Shown here: piece after piece, positions 1 through 7,490 of the stretch
Layout: each line of letters begins with the position of its first letter
Numbering within the stretch: position 1 is the stretch's first letter
Source: Deltaproteobacteria bacterium
Lineage (GTDB): Bacteria; Desulfobacterota; DSM-4660; Desulfatiglandales; HGW-15
Length of the DNA stretch: 11,653 nucleotides
Assembly: GCA_024641835.1 (NCBI GenBank)
Contig: JAHECH010000064.1
Span: forward strand, 1 to 11,653
Reading direction: 5' to 3'
Position numbers and translations under genes: made by a program
The notes under the pieces: model-generated
What the model saw: only the letters and a program-made list of their open reading frames with translations
Told to the model about the DNA's origin: nothing
Database searches by the model: none

Positions 1-1
1 G

Positions 2-988
2 GAGAGTAGCTAGACCACGCTCAGAAAAGCCGAGCTCCTTCAGGGAAAGGAAAGTGTCTTGCTTGTTTAGAATCCTGATGACAGCCTTCTCGCCGTAATA
101 GGTGGGGAGCGTAGAAACCCTGAGATCCACCGACACATTCTTGGCCCTCACCTTGATTCTTCCGTCCTGAGGGAGTCTCTTCTCCGCGATATCCATCCCA
201 CCAAGCACTTTGATGCGAGATATAATAATCGGTTGCGTCCATTTTGGTAGTTTGATGGAGTCCTGCAAAACGCCGTCTATCCGATTCCTCACCCTCACAT
301 TATTCTCTTGGGCCTCTATGTGAACATCGCTCGCCCCTTTCTTGATGGCGTTCTTGATGATTAAGTCAACCATCTTGACGAAGGGCGAGTCTTTTGTGCT
401 TTCCACAGGCTCCTCTTCTTCTCTAACCTCCCTCTCAGGCAGGAATTCCATGATCTCCTCACTGGAAAACTCGCTTGCCACATCCGTGATTGTTTTATCA
501 GGGTGATAATGCTTATGAAGCATATCTACGATCTGACTGGGAGTAGAAATAGCAGGTTGGATACCGTAGCCTGTGATGAACTGAAGATCCTTCATCATGT
601 TAAGATCCAGGGGATCTGCCATGGCCACGTCAAGAATGCTGTTTTTTAGGGCGACAGGGATGCAAAGGAACTTGCGACATACTTCCTCAGGTACAATTTC
701 TACGATTTTGCCTTGGATTTCAACGTGATTCAGGTCAAGATAGGGTATCTTCAGTTGCATCGCAAGGGCAAAGGCCACCTCTTCTTCAGTGGTCTCGTTC
801 ATTTCAATCAGGGTCTGCCCGAGCCTCTTCCCGGAGTTCCTCTGCTTGTCGAGGGCTTCAGTCAACTTCTCTGGGGACAGAAGCCCCGTTTCCAAGAGCA
901 GTTCCCCGAGCTTTCGCCTGGTGACACTTTTGGTCAAGGCCTTGTTGATGGAACTCACCTTTGCTTTTCCATTATCCACTTGAGCCAT
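2..988 (-). CDS. GspE/PilB-family type IV pilus or type II secretion assembly ATPase, N-terminal part (cut by left edge)
   Basis: Cytoplasmic hexameric ATPases of this family power assembly of type IV pili or type II secretion pseudopili. Reading from ATG at 988, 329 codons stay open to the window edge. Residues 26-78 form an MshEN (T2SSE_N) domain: two 24-residue motifs, KLG.....Q (26-49) and RLG.....Q (55-78), separated by five residues, the arrangement known to bind cyclic-di-GMP in MshE. An acidic linker follows (around 180-195, EREVREEEEP), then the N2 domain with the family signature GASDVHIEA, an RIDGVL segment, EKRLPQDGRI, and YYGEKAVIRILN near residue 310. The sequence stops before the Walker A loop, so catalysis cannot be checked. 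AAGGA lies 15 bases upstream of the ATG, a rather long spacing. Neighbouring pilus genes are not visible, so PilB versus GspE is undecided; I favour a PilB-like protein. Confidence 0.93.
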   Translation of the reverse strand, partial: MAQVDNGKAKVSSINKALTKSVTRRKLGELLLETGLLSPEKLTEALDKQRNSGKRLGQTLIEMNETTEEEVAFALAMQLKIPYLDLNHVEIQGKIVEIVPEEVCRKFLCIPVALKNSILDVAMADPLDLNMMKDLQFITGYGIQPAISTPSQIVDMLHKHYHPDKTITDVASEFSSEEIMEFLPEREVREEEEPVESTKDSPFVKMVDLIIKNAIKKGASDVHIEAQENNVRVRNRIDGVLQDSIKLPKWTQPIIISRIKVLGGMDIAEKRLPQDGRIKVRAKNVSVDLRVSTLPTYYGEKAVIRILNKQDTFLSLKELGFSERGLATL

Positions 989-1164
989 ATGCTAATAACA
1001 TTTCCTTCGTTTGCAGTCGCTCTGAGACAACCCCGGTGTCTTGTTGCAAAAACATGCCCCTTCACACCAAAGGGTACGGAAAAAGCTGTCGCCTTACGTG
1101 ATCACCCAGGAGGCTCCACCAATTCACAAGTTTTCAGAACTACGCTCATGGCTTCAAAGATTGT

Positions 1165-1193
1165 ATCATATTACGAATCACTGCTTTTTTCAA
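1165..1193 (-). promoter_or_regulatory. Predicted sigma-70-type promoter for the PilB/GspE gene
   Basis: On the minus strand, TTGAAA (1193-1188) and TATGAT (1170-1165) are separated by exactly 17 bases. Each hexamer is close to the sigma-70 consensus (TTGACA, TATAAT). Transcription would start near 1158 and leave a leader of about 170 bases before the ATG at 988. It lies in the divergent intergenic region, back to back with the kinase promoter. Seen in sequence; activity is inferred. Confidence 0.55.
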
Positions 1194-1237
1194 GGCAAAT
1201 TGAGTCAGGTTGCACTCGTGTAAGAATGGGATTTTTT

Positions 1238-1266
1238 TTGACATTTCCTTCCATTTTTTATATATT
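1238..1266 (+). promoter_or_regulatory. Predicted strong sigma-70-type promoter for the CHASE2-kinase gene
   Basis: A perfect TTGACA at 1238-1243, a 17-base AT-rich spacer and TATATT at 1261-1266 (five of six consensus bases) point toward the kinase gene. The expected start site is near 1273, giving a leader of about 140 bases. This is the best promoter match in the window. The leader ends in a poor ribosome-binding region, so transcription may be strong while translation initiation is weak. Confidence 0.62.
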
Positions 1267-1411
1267 TATTAACACAAAGTTAACGTCGATTTTGAACATT
1301 TCTGTATATTAGTTTTGACTGCATTCCAGTTTGGTAAATGATCGAAATTAACGCGCCGTTTTCGTGCGGACAGAGCCGTAGTGGATCCGATCCCCCTGTA
1401 CGCGCCGGGAA

Positions 1412-3916
1412 ATGAAAAAAGCCTCTTTCAACCTTAATAAAACAGACCTTCTTGCTGCAGTACTCATCGCGGTAGTCTTTGTCTTCCTCTCGTTCCAATC
1501 TTTCTCCCCTTTCGAATCCTTAGGAAGAGTTATCTACAGCATCCAGATGCGCCTTGATTTGCCTCAGAATCTCGGAGAAAACATCGTTGCCATTGTGAAT
1601 ATCGATAACAAGAGCTTGAAACAGCTCGGCCCATGGCCGTGGCCACGAAAACTTGTAGCGGAAATGATACCCATCCTCAAGAACAATGGAGCTAAGATCA
1701 TTGTTCTCGACCTGCTCTTTTCTGAAAAGGAACAAAACCAAGGCCTTATCGAGATCAAGGAGTTTCAGAAGGAAATTCAAGAAAAGGGAGGGAATTTTTC
1801 TAATGACCCATGGCTTATGGGCAACCTGACCGGAATCGAAAAAAAACTCGACAATGATAGCTTCCTCACCAAAACAGTAAAAGAAAGCCAAAACGTCTAT
1901 CTTCCACTTCGCGGAACCTTTGGGAAATACGATTCAGCTCTCGTGCTTTCAGAAGACTCCTTTATCAAAAAGAATTCCTTGAATATAAAGGGATCTTTTC
2001 CGAATCTCACGCCTGTAAACCAGCTCGCCACGCCCTATTCCGATTTGGCAGAGGCTAGTCATGGCCTTGGACATACCAACTTGTCACCGAATAGGCAAGA
2101 GGAAGGGCAGGAGCATTTGCTGTTTCTTGACTACAGGGGCAATATCATTCCATCCCTCGCGTTTCGCGTCTCCCTCGATTATGTCAACAGACCTGTGGAA
2201 GAGGCGGTTATTCCGGGAAAGGGCGTTCGCATATCCAATACGCTCATTCCCACAACGAACGGGGAGATTCTCATCCGATTCAAAGGAGCATCGCGTTCTT
2301 TTCCGTACTATTCTTTTGCGGACATCTTGAGCGTCAAAAAGGTGCCTGCAGTTTTTGATGGGAAAATCGTGCTCATCGGATATACCGCTCAAGAGGCTCC
2401 CACAGTGAGCACACCGGTAGATCCTGAATTGCCTCAAGTCGAACTCACAGCCAATGTGATTGACAACCTGATCAATGGAAGGTATCTCAAGCGCCCGGGT
2501 TTCATGATTTATGCCGAGGCTGTCCTTCTCATGCTATTGTGCATTTTCACAGCCCTCATCATTCCGCGTTTTGGCTTCATCAACCGTATGGGAATAACTG
2601 TTACACTGATCTTCGCTGTTTTCCTGCTGAGCCTCCTCTGCTTCATGGCGTTTCATCTATGGTTCAAGATCGTGTACATCGGTCTAGCGCTGCTCACCCT
2701 GTTCGGAGAGTACTCGGCTCGGGATATCATTGTGGTCCAGCGAAGTCTCGCGAAAGCTTCAAAAGAAAGCATTGAAACGAATCGTATGCTCGGCCTGAGC
2801 CTTCAGAGCCAGGGGTTGCTCGACCTTGCTTTTGAGAAATTCAGGAAGATTCCTCTTGATGATGCCATGAAGGACGTGGTCTACAATTTGGGATTAGACT
2901 ACGAGCGGAAGAGAATGTTGAACAAGGCTATCGCAGTCTATGAGTACATCTCTGCGTCGGGTAAGAGTTTCAGGGATTTGAACGAACGGATATCCAAATT
3001 AAGAAAGCTCATCAGTCCTCTCACCATGGCAGGCCAGGAGATGAAGGACGGAAAAATCGTTTTCTCCAGCGATCTGGGGATCAAGCCTACCGTCGGAAGA
3101 TATGAAATCCTGAGTGAGTTGGGCCAGGGTGCGATGGGCATCGTCTACAAGGCAAGAGATCCCAAAATCAACCGGATGGTAGCCATCAAGACCATTCGCT
3201 TCTCCGATGAATTTGAGGAAACCAAGATCAGGGAGATCAAAGAGCGATTCTTCCGAGAGGCAGAAATTGCGGGCAAACTCTCTCATCCCTCCATTGTGGC
3301 CATCTACGATGTGGGCGAGGATTATGATCTAACCTACATGGCCATGGAACTCCTTGAAGGAGAGAGCTTGCAGAAGTTTTGCCGCAGGGGCTCTCTTTTT
3401 CCTCTGCGAAAGCTTCTTTTTGTCGTCGCCGAAACTGCCTTCGCCCTAGATTATGCGCACAGCCATGGAGTGATTCACCGTGATGTCAAACCCGCAAATA
3501 TCATGCTTCTCAAGGATGGCAAGGTGAAAGTCACGGATTTCGGAATCGCCAAGGCAGTTTCATCGTCCCAAACGAAAAGCGGCATCGTTCTTGGGACCCC
3601 CAACTACATGTCCCCCGAGCAAATCAATGGCCATGACATTGACGGCCGCTCGGACATCTTTTCCCTGGGGGTGGTATTCTTTGAATTGCTCACGGGCCAA
3701 CTGCCATTCCACGGCAAGAATCTCACAAACCTCTTCTACCAAATCACGCAAGGGAAACATCCTTCCCCTCGCCAAATAAACCCGAAAATACCAAAGCCCG
3801 TGGAGCAGATCGTGGACAAGGCGCTGGCCAAAGAGCCGGCCCAAAGGTTTCAGACATCCAGCGAGTTTGCCAAATACCTTAAAGCCATGGCCGTCCGAGG
3901 GCACGCTGTCGCATAA
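1412..3916 (+). CDS. CHASE2 sensor domain-containing serine/threonine protein kinase (Hanks type)
   Basis: A membrane-bound kinase of 834 residues expected to sense an extracytoplasmic signal and phosphorylate Ser/Thr on cytoplasmic targets. A first membrane segment (about 12-32) precedes a periplasmic CHASE2 domain (to about 360) with the typical GPWPWPR motif and an end reading TANVIDNLINGRYL. Three hydrophobic segments follow (about 364-384, 394-414, 418-432). Residues 450-530 look TPR-like (LGLSLQSQGLLDLAFEKF). The kinase domain spans about 564-825: glycine loop GQGAMG (571-576), VAIK lysine K593, HRDVKPAN with catalytic D691 and N696, DFG at 709-711, and GTPNYMSPEQ. All key residues are intact, so it should be active. 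The ATG is the only start before an in-frame stop at 1379-1381, yet its ribosome-binding site is weak (GGGA one base away). It is transcribed alone and divergently from the pilus ATPase gene. Ligand and substrates are unknown; the FHA protein at 8898-9818 is a candidate partner. Confidence 0.95.
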   Translation: MKKASFNLNKTDLLAAVLIAVVFVFLSFQSFSPFESLGRVIYSIQMRLDLPQNLGENIVAIVNIDNKSLKQLGPWPWPRKLVAEMIPILKNNGAKIIVLDLLFSEKEQNQGLIEIKEFQKEIQEKGGNFSNDPWLMGNLTGIEKKLDNDSFLTKTVKESQNVYLPLRGTFGKYDSALVLSEDSFIKKNSLNIKGSFPNLTPVNQLATPYSDLAEASHGLGHTNLSPNRQEEGQEHLLFLDYRGNIIPSLAFRVSLDYVNRPVEEAVIPGKGVRISNTLIPTTNGEILIRFKGASRSFPYYSFADILSVKKVPAVFDGKIVLIGYTAQEAPTVSTPVDPELPQVELTANVIDNLINGRYLKRPGFMIYAEAVLLMLLCIFTALIIPRFGFINRMGITVTLIFAVFLLSLLCFMAFHLWFKIVYIGLALLTLFGEYSARDIIVVQRSLAKASKESIETNRMLGLSLQSQGLLDLAFEKFRKIPLDDAMKDVVYNLGLDYERKRMLNKAIAVYEYISASGKSFRDLNERISKLRKLISPLTMAGQEMKDGKIVFSSDLGIKPTVGRYEILSELGQGAMGIVYKARDPKINRMVAIKTIRFSDEFEETKIREIKERFFREAEIAGKLSHPSIVAIYDVGEDYDLTYMAMELLEGESLQKFCRRGSLFPLRKLLFVVAETAFALDYAHSHGVIHRDVKPANIMLLKDGKVKVTDFGIAKAVSSSQTKSGIVLGTPNYMSPEQINGHDIDGRSDIFSLGVVFFELLTGQLPFHGKNLTNLFYQITQGKHPSPRQINPKIPKPVEQIVDKALAKEPAQRFQTSSEFAKYLKAMAVRGHAVA

Positions 3917-3974
3917 CACACCCTTTGCGTCCATTTTCCTCCGCTCCCACATCGCCACCGGCACCCTTGCTGAC

Positions 3975-4012
3975 CAGATGGCAGTCCCCTCTCTGCCGGG
4001 CATCTGACTTTT
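3975..4012 (+). terminator. Possible intrinsic terminator downstream of the kinase gene
   Basis: About 60 bases after the kinase stop, CAGAT and GGCAG (3975-3984) can pair with CTGCC and ATCTG (3993-3997 and 4002-4006) around a loop of eight bases, with a four-base bulge on the 3' side. A short T-rich stretch (ACTTTTA) follows. The bulge and short T tract make it a moderate match only. Confidence 0.4.
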
Positions 4013-4026
4013 ACCCATGAGTGGGC

Positions 4027-4312
4027 TTACCGGACACAGGGGTACTAGGTACGCTTGAGGGGCCGCGGGGGTCTCTTTCAAAATAGAGAAACGAAGGAAA
4101 CGCTGCCTGGTGACCAGCTTTAGGTGATGGGTGAGGCGGGCGCAGGGCTTCCCGGGAATAACCATCCAAATCCGTGCATGGGAGTGACTGATGAAACCTC
4201 GCCGCCCGCCTTCGCTGCCCCCTTTTTGCATAGTCATTCCCAGTCTCTCTTCGTTTCCTCATTTTGAAAGAGACCCCCGCGACCCCCAATCCGTACCCCC
4301 TGTGTCCAGTAA
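4027..4312. repeat. Long imperfect inverted-repeat element, MITE-like (possibly related to REP/RAYT or IS200-type elements)
   Basis: The two ends are inverted copies of each other over roughly 70 bases. The outer ends read TTAC then GGACACAGG (4027-4040) and, inverted, the same at 4302-4312. Farther in, a 21-base block is identical: the left copy is at 4064-4084 and its exact reverse complement at 4261-4281. Beyond it lie matching segments resembling GAGAAACGAAG. The interior (about 4105-4240) has a weaker inverted match (GGCGGGCG against CGCCCGCC) and no believable gene. Terminal inverted repeats, small size and lack of a transposase suggest a non-autonomous mobile element or a large palindromic repeat. 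I could not identify a target-site duplication, and the family assignment is inference. Confidence 0.65.
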
Positions 4313-4321
4313 AAGACGTGG

Positions 4322-4378
4322 GGCATAGTCAAGCCGAGCACCCAGAGGACTTACACCTCTGAGTGGGTGCGCCATGCC
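4322..4378. repeat. Stable bulged hairpin between the repeat element and lon
   Basis: GCACCC then AGAGG (4338-4348) pair with CCTCT and GGGTGC (4356-4370), leaving a four-base bulge and a seven-base loop. An outer GGCAT (4322-4326) pairs with ATGCC (4374-4378). It lies 116 bases or more beyond the lon stop codon. Read on the minus strand it is followed about ten bases later by TCTTTT, so it could help end lon transcription, but distance and weak U tract argue for caution. It may instead belong to the adjacent repeat element. A second weaker inverted pair, ACGGGA and TCCCGT, lies between it and lon (about 4386-4437). Confidence 0.4.
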
Positions 4379-4493
4379 GAGCACACGGGAAACACGAAGT
4401 TCTCAATTCCGAACCCCTTCAGGAAAAAGCATCCCGTTTGAATGTGTCACTATCGAGGGCGTTGATCCGCTCTTCCGGCTGAGGGCCAAACCG

Positions 4494-6836
4494 TCAATTA
4501 CAGGAATGCCCTAAGGGTGCACCAAGGGCTATCTCAAGCACCTCTTCCATTTTTTTGACCAGATGGAAGCTCAGCCCCTCTTTCACCTTGGCCGGGATTT
4601 CTTCAAGGTCGTTCTTGTTCCTTTCCGGCAAAATGATTTGTTTGATCCCACTACGCCTCGCAGCCAGAACCTTTTCCTTGATCCCTCCCACGGGAAGCAC
4701 GGATCCCCGCAGCGTTACCTCACCGGTCATGGCCAGGTTTGGCTTGATGGGCCTGCAAGTGAGGAGAGAGGCAAGGGCGGTCAAAATAGTCACCCCAGCC
4801 GAAGGACCATCCTTAGGTACAGCGCCGGCTGGCACATGAATATGCAGATCCCTGTCCCTGAAGAAATCCTCTGAGATTCCGAGAGACTTGGCCCTTGCCC
4901 TCACGTAGCTCAAGGCAGCATAGGCGGATTCTTTCATCACGTCGCCCAATTGCCCTGTCAGCATCAGTGACTTCTGACCTGGCATCATGGTTGCTTCCAC
5001 AAAAAGAATATCTCCTCCTGTGGGCGTCCATGCCATACCCGTCGCCACCCCCGGAACAGACGTTCTCTCCGCGACATCGGAGGTGAACTTGGGTAAACCG
5101 AGATAAGACGGCACACTCTCTCCTGTAACAATGAATTCCCGTTCATCGCCTTCAGCGAGCTTTTTGGCTAGGCCTCTACAAATCGCTCCGATTTCTCTTT
5201 CCAAGTTTCTTACCCCCGCCTCCCGCGTATATTCCCGGATGATTCGCTTGATAGCCGATGGCCTTATGGAAACCTTCGCAGGGTCCAGACCATGCTCCTT
5301 GAGTTGTCTGCGAATCAAGAACTTCCCGGCAATATGGGTCTTTTCGAACTCCGTATAGCCGGGTAACTCCAGTGTCTCCATCCTGTCCAGAAGCGGGGGT
5401 GGAATGGTGTCGAGCTGGTTAGCCGTGGTGATGAACATCACCTTAGACAGGTCGAATTCAACCTCCAAGTAGTGATCGGAAAAGGAGAAATTCTGTTCCG
5501 AATCCAGGACCTCCAGCAGGGCCGATGCTGGATCACCTCGAAAATCATTTCCGATCTTGTCAACCTCGTCCAGCATGAAGATAGGGTTGTTGGAGCCCGC
5601 TTGATTCAGGCCGTGGATGATTCTTCCCGGAAGTGCACCCACATAGGTGCGGCGATGGCCACGGATTTCAGCTTCATCTCGCACTCCTCCCAGAGAGATG
5701 CGAACAAACTTCCGGCCCATCGCCTCTGCGATGGAGCGCCCCAGGCTCGTTTTTCCTGTGCCCGGAGGGCCAACAAGGCAAAGGATAGGGCCTTTATGAT
5801 TCGGGTTGAGTTTGCGGACAGCCAGATATTCCAGAATCCGCTTCTTCACCTTTTCCAGGTCATAATGGTGCTTGTTCAAAATCCGTTCAGCTCGTTTGAT
5901 GTCAAGTCTGTCTTTCGTGCTCTCTGACCAGGGCAGCTCAAGGAGCCAATCAAGATAGTTCGTGGTTACTGTGTATTCCGAAGAGGAGGCATTCATCTTC
6001 GAGAGCTTTTCTATCTCTTTGATCGCGACTTTGTGGGCAGGTTCCGGCAACTTCTTCTTCACCAGCTTTTCTTTGAATTCCTGGATCTCCGTTGACTCCT
6101 GCTCCCCCACACCCAGCTCCTTCTGAATCGCTTTGAGCTGCTCCCTCAGGTAGTACTCACGCTGGTGCTTGTCGATCCCCTTCTGGACCTCATTCTGAAT
6201 AGCCTGTCCCATTTTCGCCACTTCCAGTTCCTCGTTCAGAAAAAGAATCAGCCTCTCCAGTCTCTCTTCAATGTCCAGAATTTCGAGGATCTCTTGTCTC
6301 TTATGCCGATCCACATTAAGATACGAAGCGATCATATCCGCGAGAGTTCCTGGATCAGCAATGAGTCTCGAAACCTGCAAGAGCTCATCCGGAAGATAAG
6401 GCGATGCGTCCACCAGTTCCTTGAAAAATTTCAGCAGGTTCATCTTCAGGGCATCCATTCTCTTCCCTGACTTCTCAAGAGTCACAAGCTTCTCCACTTT
6501 TCCCATGTAGTAAGGCTCAAACGATGTGATTTCAGTGATCATCACACGGGAAATCCCCTGTACCACCGCCACGGTCCCTTCATCCCCTTTGTTGAGCTTC
6601 ACCACCGAAGCCAGAGTCCCCACATGATGGAAGCCACCGGACTTGGCCGCCTCTTTCTCTTCGTCGCCCATCATGGCCACGACGATTTTCTCCCCCTTCT
6701 GAACCACCTCTTCAATCATGGGCAGGTACTTTTTCGTCTTCACCATGATGGGAATCACCATGTTAGGGAACAACACCGCATCCTTCACGGGAAGCACAGG
6801 TAATACTTCAAGAGAATCTTTTTCTTCAGCCTTCAT
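4494..6836 (-). CDS. lon: ATP-dependent Lon protease (endopeptidase La)
   Basis: Lon degrades misfolded and selected regulatory proteins in the cytoplasm, using ATP to unfold them in a hexameric ring. The 780-residue protein has the usual length and order: an N-terminal LON substrate domain (about 10-200, starting LPVLPVKDAVLFPNMV), a helical middle region (HQREYYLREQLKAIQKELG), an AAA+ module with Walker A GPPGTGKT at 356-363, Walker B in IFMLDEVDKIG and the arginine-rich VRDEAEIRGHRRTYVGA stretch, and a C-terminal protease domain with the catalytic Ser-Lys dyad at S679 (KDGPSAG) and K720 (GGIKEK). Nothing is missing. The ATG at 6836 follows a GAGGAG ribosome-binding site by six bases. It appears to be a single-gene unit, convergent with the kinase gene. 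I could not identify a heat-shock promoter; an inverted repeat lies about 75-130 bases upstream. Confidence 0.98.
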   Translation of the reverse strand: MKAEEKDSLEVLPVLPVKDAVLFPNMVIPIMVKTKKYLPMIEEVVQKGEKIVVAMMGDEEKEAAKSGGFHHVGTLASVVKLNKGDEGTVAVVQGISRVMITEITSFEPYYMGKVEKLVTLEKSGKRMDALKMNLLKFFKELVDASPYLPDELLQVSRLIADPGTLADMIASYLNVDRHKRQEILEILDIEERLERLILFLNEELEVAKMGQAIQNEVQKGIDKHQREYYLREQLKAIQKELGVGEQESTEIQEFKEKLVKKKLPEPAHKVAIKEIEKLSKMNASSSEYTVTTNYLDWLLELPWSESTKDRLDIKRAERILNKHHYDLEKVKKRILEYLAVRKLNPNHKGPILCLVGPPGTGKTSLGRSIAEAMGRKFVRISLGGVRDEAEIRGHRRTYVGALPGRIIHGLNQAGSNNPIFMLDEVDKIGNDFRGDPASALLEVLDSEQNFSFSDHYLEVEFDLSKVMFITTANQLDTIPPPLLDRMETLELPGYTEFEKTHIAGKFLIRRQLKEHGLDPAKVSIRPSAIKRIIREYTREAGVRNLEREIGAICRGLAKKLAEGDEREFIVTGESVPSYLGLPKFTSDVAERTSVPGVATGMAWTPTGGDILFVEATMMPGQKSLMLTGQLGDVMKESAYAALSYVRARAKSLGISEDFFRDRDLHIHVPAGAVPKDGPSAGVTILTALASLLTCRPIKPNLAMTGEVTLRGSVLPVGGIKEKVLAARRSGIKQIILPERNKNDLEEIPAKVKEGLSFHLVKKMEEVLEIALGAPLGHSCN

Positions 6837-6910
6837 AGAATTCTCCTCGTCTCAGCAGGATTTGATCGCTTTCCTCATGCCCTCATGGAGCCAGCCAGGA
6901 CTTGGCCATA

Positions 6911-6964
6911 ATCCTCTCAACTGGGAAAAGCTTTTCTTTAAAAAAATAATCATTTGGAGAGGAT
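6911..6964. repeat. Inverted repeat with an inner palindrome upstream of lon
   Basis: ATCCTCTC (6911-6918) and its exact reverse complement GAGAGGAT (6957-6964) flank 38 bases that contain a perfect 12-base palindrome, GAAAAGCTTTTC (6925-6936), and an A-rich run. It sits 75-130 bases upstream of the lon start codon, where a promoter or operator would be expected. It does not match the CIRCE heat-shock operator (TTAGCACTC, nine bases, GAGTGCTAA). It could be an operator, a leader hairpin or a chance structure. Confidence 0.35.
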
Positions 6965-7044
6965 AGTAAAGGCAGCGCGCACCGATCCAACAGCAGCTAG
7001 GCCCTATTACTATCGCTCGTTCTTTTTTCCTTAGAAATACCCCG

Positions 7045-7443
7045 CTTGTTGAAATAGAATCACGATTCTCGGCAGCCTATATCAACATCGGCCTCGGCGG
7101 CGCGGACATGGCATGCAGTTATTTTCTTCCAAGGCTGATCGGCGCGGGCAGGGCTTATGAATTCATGCTCACGGGAAACTTCTTGTCCGCGGACGAAGCT
7201 ATGCACCTCGGTTTTGCAAGCAGGCTGGTGGCGCGGGAGAACCTGCTAGACACGGCCCTTGAACTGGCAAGGACCATGAACAGCAAGAACCCCATGGGCC
7301 TTCGTCTCACCCAGGAGGCCATTAACATGAATCTCGATGCGGGAGGGCTTGAACAAGCTCTCAACATGGAAGATCGTAACCAGGCGCTGCTGGTCGCAAG
7401 GGCATTGTTGAACAAAGGGGAGAAAACAAGCAGGTATTTCTGA
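7045..7443 (+). pseudogene. Enoyl-CoA hydratase/isomerase gene remnant (C-terminal part only)
   Basis: The plus-strand frame ending at 7443 gives about 130 residues that look like the C-terminal half of a crotonase-fold enoyl-CoA hydratase: SRFSAAYINIGLGGAD, then FLPRLIGAGRAYEFMLTG, LSADEAMHLGFASRLV, and a C-terminal helix region with NPMGLRLTQEAINM and NMEDRNQALL, ending SRYF. Complete members are about 250-280 residues, so the N-terminal half, including the usual glycine-rich oxyanion-hole loop, is absent. The family-like reading fades upstream of about 7050, and the frame hits a stop at 6967-6969. The first ATG (7108) lies inside a conserved segment and has no ribosome-binding site. I therefore read it as a 5'-truncated, probably inactive gene. 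Its 3' end is 47 bases from the convergent CBS gene. What removed the 5' half is not visible. Confidence 0.8.
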
Positions 7444-7490
7444 GAGCGACAAAAGCTAGAGCCTTGAACTGATGATGCCTATTTGTATCC

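Noticed and set aside
713..1312. 199-codon plus-strand open frame overlapping the start of the PilB/GspE gene
   Set aside because: It is antisense to clearly coding sequence with intact MshEN motifs, has no recognisable domain, and its second half is only AT-rich intergenic DNA.
3560..4237. 225-codon minus-strand open frame across the kinase 3' end and the repeat element
   Set aside because: It runs antisense to conserved kinase motifs and then through the inverted repeat; composition and lack of domains mark it as a shadow frame.
4011..4289. 92-codon minus-strand open frame inside the inverted-repeat element
   Set aside because: It translates both arms of a palindrome and resembles no protein; repeat elements often produce such spurious frames.
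5472..5927. 151-codon plus-strand open frame
   Set aside because: It is antisense to the Walker A/B region of lon, which is unmistakably coding.
7108..7443. A complete small gene of 111 codons starting at ATG 7108
   Set aside because: The ATG lies inside conserved enoyl-CoA hydratase sequence that continues upstream and has no ribosome-binding site, so it is better read as part of a truncated gene.
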